Part shown: positions 14,522-22,669 of the stretch, piece by piece
How the letters are laid out: the number at the start of each line of letters is the position of its first letter
Numbering within the stretch: the stretch's first letter is position 1
Source: Clostridia bacterium
GTDB taxonomy: Bacteria > Bacillota > Clostridia > Oscillospirales > Acutalibacteraceae
Assembly (NCBI GenBank): GCA_900768075.1
Contig: CAAGBN010000058.1
Span: 1-29,562 of the forward strand
Reading direction: 5' to 3'
Length of the DNA: 29,562 bases
The notes under the pieces: generated by a model
Databases searched by the model: none
Told to the model about the DNA's origin: nothing
The model's input: only the letters and a program-made list of their open reading frames with translations
Program-made: the position numbers and the translations under genes

Positions 14522-17500
14522 ATGGAAAATATAACCTTTGAATCAATCAAAATAGGTCTGGCTTCTCCCGAAAAGATCAGAGAATGGTCATACGGTGAAG
14601 TAACAAAGCCTGAAACTATAAACTACCGCACACTTAAGCCCGAAAGCGACGGTCTTTTCTGCGAAAAGATCTTCGGACCTCTCAAGGACTGGGAATGTCA
14701 CTGCGGACGTTACAAGAGAATCCGCCACAAAGGAAAGATCTGTGAGCGTTGCCACGTAGAAATCACAAAGGCAAAGGTTCGTCGTGAACGTATGGGTCAC
14801 ATCGAGCTTGCAACTCCCGTTTCACACATCTGGTATTTCAAGGGTATCCCCTCAAGAATGGGTCTCATTCTTGATATCTCACCCAGAGATCTTGAAAGAA
14901 TCCTTTACTTTGCTGCTTATGTTGTTATCAACCCCGGCTCAGTACCCAACGTTAAGAAGGGTGATGCCATTACAGAAAAGCAGTATGACGATATTAAAGA
15001 ATACTACTACAATGACGAAGAATTCAAGGTAGGTATGGGTGCTGAGGCTATTAAAGAGCTTCTCAGCGAAATCGACGTTGATGCTCTTGATGCTGAGCTT
15101 CGTGAACAGCTCGCAACTGCAAGCGGTCAGAAGAGAGCAAGAATCCTCAAGAGACTTGATGTTGTCGGTGCATTCAAGGCAAGCGGCAACAGACCTGAAT
15201 GGATGGTACTTGATGTAATTCCCGTAATTCCTCCTGATATCCGTCCTATGGTACAGCTTGACGGTGGTCGTTTTGCTACAAGTGACCTTAATGATCTTTA
15301 CAGACGTGTTATTAACAGAAACAACCGTCTTAAGAAGCTTCTTGAGCTTGGCGCACCTTCAATCATCATCAGAAACGAAAAGAGAATGCTTCAGGAATCT
15401 GTTGACGCTCTTATCGATAACGGCAGAAGAGGCAGACCTGTTACAGGTCCTAACAACAGACCTCTTAAGTCTCTTTCAGAAATGCTTAAAGGTAAGCAGG
15501 GTCGCTTCCGTCAGAATCTTCTCGGTAAGCGTGTTGACTACTCAGGCCGTTCAGTTATCGTTGTAGGTCCTAGCCTTAAGATCTATCAGTGCGGTCTTCC
15601 TAAGGAAATGGCACTTGAGCTCTTCAAGCCCTTCGTAATGAAGAGACTTGTTGAAACAGGTAAGGCTACACACATCAAAACTGCAAGAAAGACAGTTGAC
15701 CGTCAGGAAAAATGCGTATGGGATGCTCTTGAGGTTGTAATCAAAGATCACCCCGTAATGCTCAACCGTGCTCCCACACTTCACCGCCTCGGTATTCAGG
15801 CATTCGAGCCCGTACTTGTTGAAGGTAAGGCTATCAAGCTTCATCCTCTTGTATGTACAGCGTTCAACGCCGACTTCGACGGTGACCAGATGGCTGTTCA
15901 CGTACCTCTTTCAGCAGAAGCTCAGGCAGAGGCTCGTTTCCTTATGCTTGCAGCTAACAACCTTCTTAAGCCCTCAGACGGAAAGCCCGTTGCTGTTCCT
16001 TCACAGGATATGGTGCTCGGTTCATACTATCTTACACTTGAGCTTCCCGGCAGTAAGGGTGAGGGTAAGGTATTCCGTGATGTTGACGAAGCAAGACTTG
16101 CTTATGACAGCGGTGTAATTGATCTTCATGCAAGAATCAAGGTTCGAATGACTAAGGAAATTGACGGTGAAATGAAGTCAAAGATCATCGAAACAACTCT
16201 CGGTAAGATTATCTTCAATGATCCCATTCCTCAGGACCTCGGTTTCATTGACAGAACTAACCCCGACAACATCTTCCGCCTTGAAGTTGAAGGCCTTGTT
16301 GGCAAGTCACTTCTCGGTAAGGTTATTGCTAAGTGTATCCAGGTACACGGCACAGCTAAGACAGCTGAGGTTCTTGACAACGTTAAGAACCAGGGTTATA
16401 AATACTCAACAAAATCAGGCATTACCGTTGCTGTTTGCGACGCTACAATTCCTGCTTCAAAGAAAGACATCCTTGCAGAAACAGAAGCACAGGTTGACGA
16501 GATCAACAGAAAGTACAACCGTGGTCTTCTTTCAAATCAGGACCGTTCAAGACAGGTACTCAAGGCTTGGGATACTTGTACAACACGTGTTGCTGATGCT
16601 CTTACAGGTTCATTTGAAGCTACCAACCCCATCTGGATGATGCTCGACTCAGGTGCTCGAGGCTCTAACAGCCAGCTTCGTCAGCTTGCAGGTATGCGTG
16701 GTCTTATCGCCAACACTGCAGGTAAAACTATCGAAGTACCCATTCGTGCTAACTACCGAGAGGGTCTTAATGTTCAGGAATACTTCATTTCTTCACGTGG
16801 TGCTCGTAAAGGTCTTGCCGATACAGCTCTTCGTACCGCTGACTCAGGTTACCTTACACGTCGTCTTGTTGACGTATCACAGGATGTTATCATCCGTGAA
16901 GAGGACTGCGGTTGCACAGAAGGTCTCGAAGTTTACGATATCATGGACGGTAACCGTGTTCTTGAGCCTCTTACAGAAAGACTTAAGGGTCGTTATCTCC
17001 TTAACGCTCTTGTTGATGATGCAACAGGCGAAGTTGTTATGGATAATGACCATATGATGACAGAAGCAGATGCAGATAAGGTTGATGCTTATCTCACAGC
17101 TAAGATGAATAAAGCTCTCGACGAGGGTATGGACAGAGAAGAAGCTGCTCAGATTCGTAAGATTACAATCCGTTCACTTCTCACTTGTAACTCAGACCAC
17201 GGTGCTTGTATCAAGTGCTACGGCTCAAACCTTGCAACAGGTCAGCCTGTAACAGTTGGTGAGGCTGTTGGTATCATCGCTGCTCAGTCAATCGGTGAAC
17301 CCGGTACACAGCTTACCATGAGAACATTCCACACCGGTGGTGTTGCTTCAGGTGCCGATATCACACAGGGTCTTCCCCGTGTCGAAGAACTCTTTGAAGC
17401 ACGTAAACCCAAGACACTTGCTATTCTTTCAGAAATCGACGGTGTTGTTTCATACGAGACAATCAAGAAGAATCCTCACATCGTTGTTACTAACGAAGAA

Positions 17501-18145
17501 AGCGGCGAAAGAAGAGAATACTTCCTTACTTTCGATGCAAGAGCAAGAGTATCAGAGGGTCAGCGCATTAAGAAGGGTGAAACCATTACCGAAGGTTCAA
17601 TCGATCCCAAGGATGTTCTTAATGTAATGGGCGTAAGCGCAGTACACGACTATCTTATCTCACAGGTACAGCAGACATACCGTACACAGGGTGTTGATAT
17701 CAACGATAAGCACATCGAAGTTATTGCACGTCAGATGATGAGAAAAGTTAAGGTTGATGAAGCAGGCGATACAGATCTTCTTCCCAACAGTGTTGTTGAT
17801 AAGAAAGAACTTCGTGATGCAAATCTCAAGGTAAGAGAAAGAATGGCAGAAACAGGCGAAGAGCTTGAAGAAGCAACATTTACACCTATGATTATGGGTA
17901 TCACAAAGGCATCACTTGCTACAGATTCATTCCTTTCAGCAGCATCATTCCAGGAAACAACAAGAGTTCTTACAGATGCAGCTATCAAGGGTAAGGTTGA
18001 TCCTCTCCTTGGTCTTAAGGAAAACGTTATCATCGGTAAGCTTCTTCCCTCAGGTACAGGTATGAAGTGCTACAATAATGTTGAGGTTATTGACACAACA
18101 GCCGGTGCTGACAGTGACGAAGACGAAATCGTTTGGTCAATCTAA
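14522..18145 (+). CDS. rpoC: RNA polymerase beta' subunit RpoC
   Basis: RpoC carries the catalytic magnesium site of RNA polymerase. The protein is 1207 residues. The N terminus matches the family (IKIGLASPEKIREWS), supporting ATG 14522, although the best purine-rich RBS (AGGAAAGGG, 14498-14506) is an unusual 15 nt away. The first zinc site is CHCGRYK...CERCH (about residues 60-80). The active-site motif NADFDGDQM places the Mg-binding aspartates at D451, D453 and D455. The second zinc site is C796, C889, C896 and C899. The trigger-loop region is present (GEPGTQLTMRTFHTGG). It lies downstream of rpoB, ends in a strong terminator, and is not followed by rpsL/rpsG/fusA. Confidence 0.98.
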   Translation: MENITFESIKIGLASPEKIREWSYGEVTKPETINYRTLKPESDGLFCEKIFGPLKDWECHCGRYKRIRHKGKICERCHVEITKAKVRRERMGHIELATPVSHIWYFKGIPSRMGLILDISPRDLERILYFAAYVVINPGSVPNVKKGDAITEKQYDDIKEYYYNDEEFKVGMGAEAIKELLSEIDVDALDAELREQLATASGQKRARILKRLDVVGAFKASGNRPEWMVLDVIPVIPPDIRPMVQLDGGRFATSDLNDLYRRVINRNNRLKKLLELGAPSIIIRNEKRMLQESVDALIDNGRRGRPVTGPNNRPLKSLSEMLKGKQGRFRQNLLGKRVDYSGRSVIVVGPSLKIYQCGLPKEMALELFKPFVMKRLVETGKATHIKTARKTVDRQEKCVWDALEVVIKDHPVMLNRAPTLHRLGIQAFEPVLVEGKAIKLHPLVCTAFNADFDGDQMAVHVPLSAEAQAEARFLMLAANNLLKPSDGKPVAVPSQDMVLGSYYLTLELPGSKGEGKVFRDVDEARLAYDSGVIDLHARIKVRMTKEIDGEMKSKIIETTLGKIIFNDPIPQDLGFIDRTNPDNIFRLEVEGLVGKSLLGKVIAKCIQVHGTAKTAEVLDNVKNQGYKYSTKSGITVAVCDATIPASKKDILAETEAQVDEINRKYNRGLLSNQDRSRQVLKAWDTCTTRVADALTGSFEATNPIWMMLDSGARGSNSQLRQLAGMRGLIANTAGKTIEVPIRANYREGLNVQEYFISSRGARKGLADTALRTADSGYLTRRLVDVSQDVIIREEDCGCTEGLEVYDIMDGNRVLEPLTERLKGRYLLNALVDDATGEVVMDNDHMMTEADADKVDAYLTAKMNKALDEGMDREEAAQIRKITIRSLLTCNSDHGACIKCYGSNLATGQPVTVGEAVGIIAAQSIGEPGTQLTMRTFHTGGVASGADITQGLPRVEELFEARKPKTLAILSEIDGVVSYETIKKNPHIVVTNEESGERREYFLTFDARARVSEGQRIKKGETITEGSIDPKDVLNVMGVSAVHDYLISQVQQTYRTQGVDINDKHIEVIARQMMRKVKVDEAGDTDLLPNSVVDKKELRDANLKVRERMAETGEELEEATFTPMIMGITKASLATDSFLSAASFQETTRVLTDAAIKGKVDPLLGLKENVIIGKLLPSGTGMKCYNNVEVIDTTAGADSDEDEIVWSI

Positions 18146-18157
18146 AATAAAAAATCA

Positions 18158-18187
18158 GGGAGTCTTGAAAAAGGCTCCCTTTTTTTG
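18158..18187 (+). terminator. Intrinsic terminator of rpoB-rpoC
   Basis: GGGAGTCTT (18158-18166) pairs with AAGGCTCCC (18171-18179) with one T-G wobble and a GAAA tetraloop, followed by eight T residues. Confidence 0.93.
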
Positions 18188-18237
18188 TTAAAAAATTATA
18201 GTGTTTTTGATTGCTTTTTTCGCGATGGGAAAAAGCC

Positions 18238-18345
18238 CTCTTGCGGTTCCCAAAATTCATTACGGCTTGGAGCGCCTATGAATTTTGACCGCTGCGCCAT
18301 CCTCGCCTCGCTTCATCCGCCACAGGCGGCGTTTCAGCGACGATG
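18238..18345. repeat. Structured repeat family 2, copy 2
   Basis: GCGGT (18243-18247) pairs with ACCGC (18288-18292) and, past a 3-nt bulge, CAAAATTCAT (18251-18260) pairs perfectly with ATGAATTTTG (18278-18287). A second hairpin is CCGCC-ACA-GGCGG (18317-18329). The copy at 1080-1187 has the same layout, the same ACA loop and different but still pairing stem bases. Confidence 0.75.
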
Positions 18346-18562
18346 CCCGCCCGGCGAGATCCACATAAAAAGATAAACCGAGTTGATTATTTCGGCTCGA
18401 TTTTTTGTTGGTACGCGACAGAGTTTGTGCAATGATTTAGTTTTAACCCGCCGAGATAAATAAGCTAACACAGGGGACGGTTGACTGGGTGAAGTTGACC
18501 TTCGGACAAAACGAATTGACTTTTTGAGTGTGTTGTTATACAAAAAATATGGGTGATATTAT

Positions 18563-19099
18563 ATGAAAAAAATTGAAATTATAGAATTAATAAATATGGC
18601 AGTTAAGTCGAAAGAAATGTGTAGAATATTTTTTAAATATAATTATTATTACAGTTATCACTTTCCGTTAATAACAAGTGAGAAACTTTTTCTTTCAGCT
18701 AATGAAGATGATTTTATTGTAGATGGATTTACTATAAGACGTTTTTCTGATATAAAAAAATTAGAAATTAAAAATGATAAATGTGTTGAAATTATAAAAT
18801 GCGAAGGTGTTTTAGATGATATTAAAGTGCCGGAAATAGATATTACAGATTGGTATAATACATTTTTATCACTTTCAAAATTGAATATAAACATAATTGT
18901 AGAAAAAGAAAGCTTGGATGATAATGAATGTGAATTTGCCATAGGCAAAATTGTAAAGGTACTTAAAACTAAAGTTATATTTAAAGGCTTCGACGCTGAC
19001 GGTGTCTGGCAAGAAGATTTTTATGAGATTCCGTATTCACAAATTACTTCAGTTACGTTTGCATCTCGTTATGTAGACATTTTTTCTAAATATGTGTAA
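18563..19099 (+). CDS. Hypothetical AT-rich orphan protein
   Basis: This 178-residue soluble protein has no signal peptide or membrane segment. ATG 18563 has GGGTGA 6 nt upstream. Composition is much more AT-rich than the neighbours (AAA, AAT, ATT and TTA codons dominate), which suggests recent transfer or weak expression. The sequence mixes acidic and aromatic stretches (FFKYNYYYSYHFPL, FTIRRFSDIKKLEIK) and ends with a region that could fold as a small beta barrel (IGKIVKVLKTKVIFKGFD, then EIPYSQITSVTFASRYVDIF). I do not recognise an assigned function. The size, acidity and isolation are like those of orphan immunity proteins of polymorphic toxin systems, but that is only a guess. No toxin gene is adjacent. 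Confidence 0.75.
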   Translation: MKKIEIIELINMAVKSKEMCRIFFKYNYYYSYHFPLITSEKLFLSANEDDFIVDGFTIRRFSDIKKLEIKNDKCVEIIKCEGVLDDIKVPEIDITDWYNTFLSLSKLNINIIVEKESLDDNECEFAIGKIVKVLKTKVIFKGFDADGVWQEDFYEIPYSQITSVTFASRYVDIFSKYV

Positions 19100-19147
19100 G
19101 TAACTGGTAAATTTGAATTGTAAACACAAAAACTAAATAGTTGACTC

Positions 19148-19173
19148 AAGCACCTATCTCGGGTGCTTTTTTC
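19148..19173 (+). terminator. Intrinsic terminator after the orphan gene
   Basis: AAGCACC (19148-19154) pairs with GGTGCTT (19162-19168), followed by TTTTT. The loop is TATCTCG. Confidence 0.85.
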
Positions 19174-19243
19174 ATATCCAAATTGCCTTGCTTTAAATTC
19201 ATAACTCCATAAAAATTATAATAAACATTAATGAGGTGTTTTT

Positions 19244-19528
19244 ATGAACGAATACAGTAAGGATAAAATTCAACTTCCACATAACCTGATACTGAAAGAC
19301 AGAGCCGAGCTGACACTAAGCGGTGTCACAGACGTTGACTCTTTCGACGAAACTACAATTATAGCCTATACCCACTATGGTGAGCTGACTGTCAGCGGTA
19401 CGAATCTTCACATAAGCTCACTTGATATCGATAAAGGCGAGCTGAGCGTTGACGGTAAAATTAATTCTCTTGTCTATATCGACCAAGGACCCAAAGCGAC
19501 GGGCTTTTTCTCAAAGGTGTTCAGATGA
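19244..19528 (+). CDS. yabP: Sporulation protein YabP
   Basis: This 94-residue protein of the YabP/YqfC family is needed for spore formation in Bacillus subtilis, where it is made in the mother cell. Family features are the opening LPHNLILKDRAELTLSGV, an acidic VDSFDE, and short beta-rich repeats (GELTVSGTNLHI and GELSVDGKI). ATG 19244 follows GAGGTG by 5 nt. TATAAT lies at 19217-19222 but has no clear -35; a sporulation sigma factor is plausible and not demonstrated. The stop overlaps the yabQ start (ATGA), so the two are translationally coupled. The order yabP-yabQ-divIC-S1 matches that of B. subtilis. Confidence 0.92.
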   Translation: MNEYSKDKIQLPHNLILKDRAELTLSGVTDVDSFDETTIIAYTHYGELTVSGTNLHISSLDIDKGELSVDGKINSLVYIDQGPKATGFFSKVFR

Positions 19529-20013
19529 CATATGCAGAGCCTTTATCAAATCAGATACTAATTTTTATCCGTTCAATAGGCCCTGGTGTGATTATCGGAA
19601 TACTGTATGATGTTATTTTCAGCTTCTTCAGAACAATAAGCAACAAGAGATGTGTGATAATAACTGCAGATATTATTTTCAGTGTGTCGGCAACACTAAT
19701 TTCTTTTTTCTATATGGTTATCTATAATAGCGGCACTGTAAGGCTGAATATGATAATTGCTCAGATTGTCGGGGCAGTCGCCTTTCATATGACAATGGGA
19801 AGATATGTCGCTGAGGTGACAACATTCATATCAAAAATTATTGGCAAAACGGTAGTTTTTATTTTTACTTCGTTTATTCGTTTATACCGCAAGCTTCTTT
19901 CTAGGTTTGGTGTATTCAAAGAAAAAATAAATGCTAAAAGGAAATCATATCCAAAAGAGAAAACAAAGAAGAAAAAAATAATGAATATTCTTAAAATACA
20001 CTTGAAAAATTGA
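19525..20013 (+). CDS. yabQ: Sporulation membrane protein YabQ
   Basis: This 162-residue integral membrane protein of the YabQ family is required in B. subtilis for spore cortex formation. It has four hydrophobic segments, at about residues 9-31, 42-66, 70-92 and 99-118, and a strongly basic C-terminal tail rich in Lys. The motif GPGVIIGILYDVIFSFFR near the first two segments is typical. It overlaps yabP by 4 bp. The divIC promoter lies inside its 3' end. Confidence 0.9.
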   Translation: MTYAEPLSNQILIFIRSIGPGVIIGILYDVIFSFFRTISNKRCVIITADIIFSVSATLISFFYMVIYNSGTVRLNMIIAQIVGAVAFHMTMGRYVAEVTTFISKIIGKTVVFIFTSFIRLYRKLLSRFGVFKEKINAKRKSYPKEKTKKKKIMNILKIHLKN

Positions 20014-20029
20014 AAAAAATGCGTATACT
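20002..20029 (+). promoter_or_regulatory. Candidate promoter of divIC
   Basis: TTGAAA (20002-20007), a 16-bp spacer and TATACT (20024-20029). It overlaps the end of yabQ and would let the vegetative genes divIC and S1 be expressed independently of the sporulation pair. Confidence 0.6.
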
Positions 20030-20064
20030 TAAAATGTCTACGAATGTTTAAAGGAGTGTTAGTT

Positions 20065-20388
20065 TTGGCTGTTAAAAATATCAGTGACGCAAAACCGAAA
20101 AAGAAAAAATTTCGCAAAGTACACTTCCTTTGGATTTTACTTGCAGTTATGGGCTTTATGGTGCTTTTCGGAAAGATATCTTCCAACTACATCAAGCTTG
20201 CCCAGCTTGACAAAGAAATTCAGGACATTCAGCAACAGATAACCGACCTCGATGCCGAAAGCGATGAAATCAGAGATATACTTGATGACGAAAATCACGA
20301 TGAATATTTTGAAAAAATCGCCAGAGAAAAGTACGGCTATTGTAAGCCCGGTGAAAAGGTTTATTATAACTCTTCATTCGGTGAATAA
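20065..20388 (+). CDS. divIC: Septum formation initiator DivIC/FtsB-family protein
   Basis: This 107-residue bitopic membrane protein belongs to the divisome DivIC/FtsB family, which partners with FtsL at the septum. Start choice: AAAGGAGTG (20049-20057) is 7 nt before TTG 20065, whereas the in-frame ATG at 20044 lies upstream of that RBS, so TTG is preferred. Layout: a basic cytoplasmic N terminus (AKPKKKKFRK), one transmembrane helix (about residues 20-38), a coiled coil (about 42-75, QLDKEIQDIQQQITDLDAES) and the conserved EKIAREKYGY (83-92) followed by PGE. It is followed 23 bp later by the S1-domain gene. Confidence 0.9.
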   Translation: MAVKNISDAKPKKKKFRKVHFLWILLAVMGFMVLFGKISSNYIKLAQLDKEIQDIQQQITDLDAESDEIRDILDDENHDEYFEKIAREKYGYCKPGEKVYYNSSFGE

Positions 20389-20411
20389 TCTTAGGAGGAT
20401 AACATCTTTTT

Positions 20412-20855
20412 ATGCTTGAAATTGGAGCTATTGTTGAAGGTAAAGTGACAGGTCTTACAGCATTCGGTGCTTTTGTAAGTCTGCCTGACGGAAAAAGCGG
20501 AATGGTACATATTTCTGAAGTGTCCAACTCTTTTGTTAAGGATATCAAGGAATTCCTTAAGGAGGGTCAGGATGTCAAGGTTAAGGTGGTAAATATTACC
20601 GATGAGGGTAAAATCAGCCTTTCAATCAAGAAAGCTGAGGACACTCCCAAGGAGTCAGCACCAAGACCAAAGAGAAATGACAGACCCAGAAGCAACGCTA
20701 ATGTATGGCAGGGTCAGCCTAAACAGCAGAACGATACTGCTATGTCTTTTGAAGATATGATGGCACGCTTTAAGCAGGTCAGTGACGAAAAAATGACAGA
20801 CCTGAAGCGCTCCACCGACTCCAAACACGGCGGTTATTCAAGAAGAAAAGGTTAA
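20412..20855 (+). CDS. yabR: S1-domain RNA-binding protein, YabR-like
   Basis: This 147-residue cytoplasmic protein has one S1 RNA-binding domain at about residues 4-72 (GAIVEGKVTGLTAFGAFVSL, GKSGMVHISEVS, ISLSIKKAE), followed by a basic, Pro/Arg/Gln-rich, probably disordered tail. Position directly after divIC and the domain layout match B. subtilis YabR and the general-stress protein 13 group, which associate with ribosomes or RNA. AGGAGG (20393-20398) is 13 nt before the ATG, which is long, but an in-frame stop at 20400 rules out an earlier start. It is probably cotranscribed with divIC. Confidence 0.88.
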   Translation: MLEIGAIVEGKVTGLTAFGAFVSLPDGKSGMVHISEVSNSFVKDIKEFLKEGQDVKVKVVNITDEGKISLSIKKAEDTPKESAPRPKRNDRPRSNANVWQGQPKQQNDTAMSFEDMMARFKQVSDEKMTDLKRSTDSKHGGYSRRKG

Positions 20856-20866
20856 TATTTATAATC

Positions 20867-20893
20867 AAGGAACTGCTGAGCGGTTCCTTTTTT
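20867..20893 (+). terminator. Intrinsic terminator of divIC-S1 unit
   Basis: AAGGAACTG (20867-20875) pairs with CGGTTCCTT (20881-20889) with one T-G wobble, followed by a run of T residues. Confidence 0.9.
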
Positions 20894-20902
20894 GTAATCA
20901 GG

Positions 20903-20932
20903 TTGAAATTTATAAGTAAAATATTGTATTAT
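20903..20932 (+). promoter_or_regulatory. Promoter of the secreted hydrolase gene
   Basis: TTGAAA (20903-20908), an 18-bp spacer and TATTAT (20927-20932). The -35 coincides with the first codon of the longest open frame, which supports the downstream start at 20972. Confidence 0.6.
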
Positions 20933-20971
20933 ATTTATATTCAATGCCATAATAATTTAAGGAGAAAGGTT

Positions 20972-21898
20972 ATGAAAAAATTTATCTCACTTGTTCTTGT
21001 CACTGTCATTATGCTCAGTCTCGGTGTAACAGCCTCTGCTTCATCCATATCTCAGCTACCCTATGATAACAGTGAATTCTTTTCATACAAGGATTATATT
21101 CTTCATTACAGAGTCTATGACGGAGACCCTGCCGATAAAAAGCAGATACTTCTTGTACACGGCTTCTGTCTGTCAACAGCTTCTCTCGAAGGTGTTGCCG
21201 AAGAATATATTGCGGCAGGGTATGACGTGGTAACAGTTGATGCACCCAACTTCGGTTATTCATCAAGAGAGACGGATGATATGACTCTTATCGACAGAGA
21301 GGAGATTATCCATGCACTTATGCGACAGCTTGGGGGTAAATGGATAGTTGGCGGTCACTCTATGGGCGGTGGTATCGCTATAAATATTGCCACCACTTAC
21401 AGCGAAAGTGTCAGCGGCCTTGTACTTTATGCACCTCAGACCAATGAGCAGGCAAAGGGAATTACAGCCAAATTGTCACGCTCAAAGCTGATGCAGACTA
21501 TATTTACTGCGGTTTTAGGCTTTGCACTTAGAATGCCGTTTCTTGTCAGAAGCCTTGTTGAAATGAGCTTCAGCAGTAAGGAATTCGCCAGAAACTATGA
21601 CCTGAAAAGAATTACTGCTCCATTAAGCCTTGACGGCACAGGAGCAGGTATAACAATTATGTCTTCTCATACAAGAGGCAGTGATTTTGAAAAACTCTCG
21701 ACACTGAATATCCCCTGTGTGATATTTACAGCAAGCGAAGATAAGGTTGCCTTAGCAGAAAATTTAAGCACTATTATTGAAAATGCACCAAAGGATACGC
21801 TGGTATATAACTTTGAAGAGGGCGGTCATATGATGATGGAATATAACCCAAAAGAGGTTGCAAGGCTTTCTTTACCTGTTATGGAAAAGTGTAATTAA
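20972..21898 (+). CDS. Secreted alpha/beta hydrolase
   Basis: This 308-residue exported enzyme has the alpha/beta-hydrolase fold. ATG 20972 follows AAGGAGAAAGG. The signal peptide is residues 1 to about 23 (FISLVLVTVIMLSLGVTASA). The oxyanion-hole motif is LLVHGF. The catalytic triad is S130 in GGHSMGG, D257 in TASEDKV and H286 in EGGHMM. A helical cap domain probably spans about residues 165-215. The reaction would be hydrolysis of an ester, amide or similar bond; the substrate cannot be told from sequence. It is transcribed alone from its own promoter and is followed by a long hairpin. Confidence 0.88.
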   Translation: MKKFISLVLVTVIMLSLGVTASASSISQLPYDNSEFFSYKDYILHYRVYDGDPADKKQILLVHGFCLSTASLEGVAEEYIAAGYDVVTVDAPNFGYSSRETDDMTLIDREEIIHALMRQLGGKWIVGGHSMGGGIAINIATTYSESVSGLVLYAPQTNEQAKGITAKLSRSKLMQTIFTAVLGFALRMPFLVRSLVEMSFSSKEFARNYDLKRITAPLSLDGTGAGITIMSSHTRGSDFEKLSTLNIPCVIFTASEDKVALAENLSTIIENAPKDTLVYNFEEGGHMMMEYNPKEVARLSLPVMEKCN

Positions 21899-21915
21899 CA
21901 GAAGTTAAAATTAGT

Positions 21916-21978
21916 ATAAGCTATGTCTTATAACTGTAGTTCAAAAGTTACAGCAGTGAGATATAGCTTATTTTTTTA
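21916..21978 (+). terminator. Long hairpin with T tract between hydrolase and acyltransferase genes
   Basis: A 13-bp stem (21916-21928 with 21959-21971, one G-T wobble) encloses a 30-nt loop that can form an inner CTGTA/TACAG stem, followed by seven T residues. It ends about a dozen bases before the next start codon. No clear promoter lies between it and that gene, so it may allow read-through or act as an attenuator. Confidence 0.75.
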
Positions 21979-21990
21979 TGAGGTGAATTT

Positions 21991-22665
21991 ATGTTTGATA
22001 TCAATAATTTCTGTAATCTTGAGCATACACAGGCGAAAAATTATCTGTTGTCGTTTAAATATCCCTGGCAGGCTCTTCGTGAGCTCAGTGAGTTTATTAT
22101 GATACTTGGAGATAGCCTTAATAAATGTGAATTTAAAAATCTTGCCAAAGGTATATGGATTCATAAAAATGCCTGTATAGCAGGTAGTGCTCAGATTTGT
22201 CCGCCTTGTATTATCGGAGAGAGCACTCAGGTGAGACACTGTGCATATATCAGAGGTAGTGTGCTTATCGGCAAGAATTGTGTAATCGGCAACTCAACTG
22301 AAATAAAAAACTCTATACTTTTTGATGGCGTACAGGTACCTCACTATAATTATATCGGCGACAGTATACTTGGTTATAAGGCTCATCTGGGAGCAGGTGC
22401 CGTGACGTCAAATGTCAAGTCAGATAAAAGCGAGGTGTGTTTTACTTACGAGGGTGAAATCATAAACACCGAGATGAAAAAGTTTGGCGCAATTATAGGT
22501 GATGAATGCGAAATCGGTTGTGGCAGTGTACTGAATCCGGGCAGCATGCTCGGCAGAAACACTACAGTTTATCCTTTGACTTCAATCAGGGGAGTCAGGG
22601 ACAGTAACTGTATAGTAAAGAGTCAGAATGAGTGTGTAATCAAACAGCCAGACGGAAAGGTGTGA
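21991..22665 (+). CDS. GlmU-type left-handed beta-helix acyltransferase
   Basis: This 224-residue protein has hexapeptide repeats of a left-handed beta-helix (GIWIHKNACIAGSAQI, GSVLIGKNCVIGNSTEIKNS, HLGAGAVTSNV). The segment around P117-H118 followed by YNYIGD resembles the catalytic-His region of the acetyltransferase half of GlmU, and GAGAVTSN resembles GAGTITCN. It lacks a nucleotidyltransferase (uridylyltransferase) domain, unlike full GlmU, which is about twice as long. ATG 21991 follows GAGGTG. The stop is only 4 bp before glmM, which strongly suggests a shared role in making N-acetylglucosamine 1-phosphate. It could instead acylate another sugar or nucleotide-sugar. Confidence 0.82.
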   Translation: MFDINNFCNLEHTQAKNYLLSFKYPWQALRELSEFIMILGDSLNKCEFKNLAKGIWIHKNACIAGSAQICPPCIIGESTQVRHCAYIRGSVLIGKNCVIGNSTEIKNSILFDGVQVPHYNYIGDSILGYKAHLGAGAVTSNVKSDKSEVCFTYEGEIINTEMKKFGAIIGDECEIGCGSVLNPGSMLGRNTTVYPLTSIRGVRDSNCIVKSQNECVIKQPDGKV

Positions 22666-22669
22666 CACG

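Larger units (their letters stand above)
18146..18562. other. Gene-free stretch between rpoC and an orphan gene
   Basis: It contains the rpoC terminator, repeat family 2 copy 2, a weak CGAG/CTCG hairpin followed by ATTTTTT near 18379-18406, and a short ACAGGGGACGGTT sequence at 18471-18483 resembling fragments of dispersed palindromic repeats. TTGACT (18516) and TATACA (18537) with a 15-bp spacer might be a poor promoter for the next gene. Confidence 0.6.

Noticed and set aside
18471..18483. ACAGGGGACGGTT resembling a piece of dispersed palindromic repeats linked to TnpA_REP transposases.
   Set aside because: Only a short half-site is present with no convincing inverted partner, so it cannot be called a repeat element here.
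20044..20064. ATG start for DivIC.
   Set aside because: It lies upstream of the AAAGGAGTG RBS, which instead fits TTG 20065.
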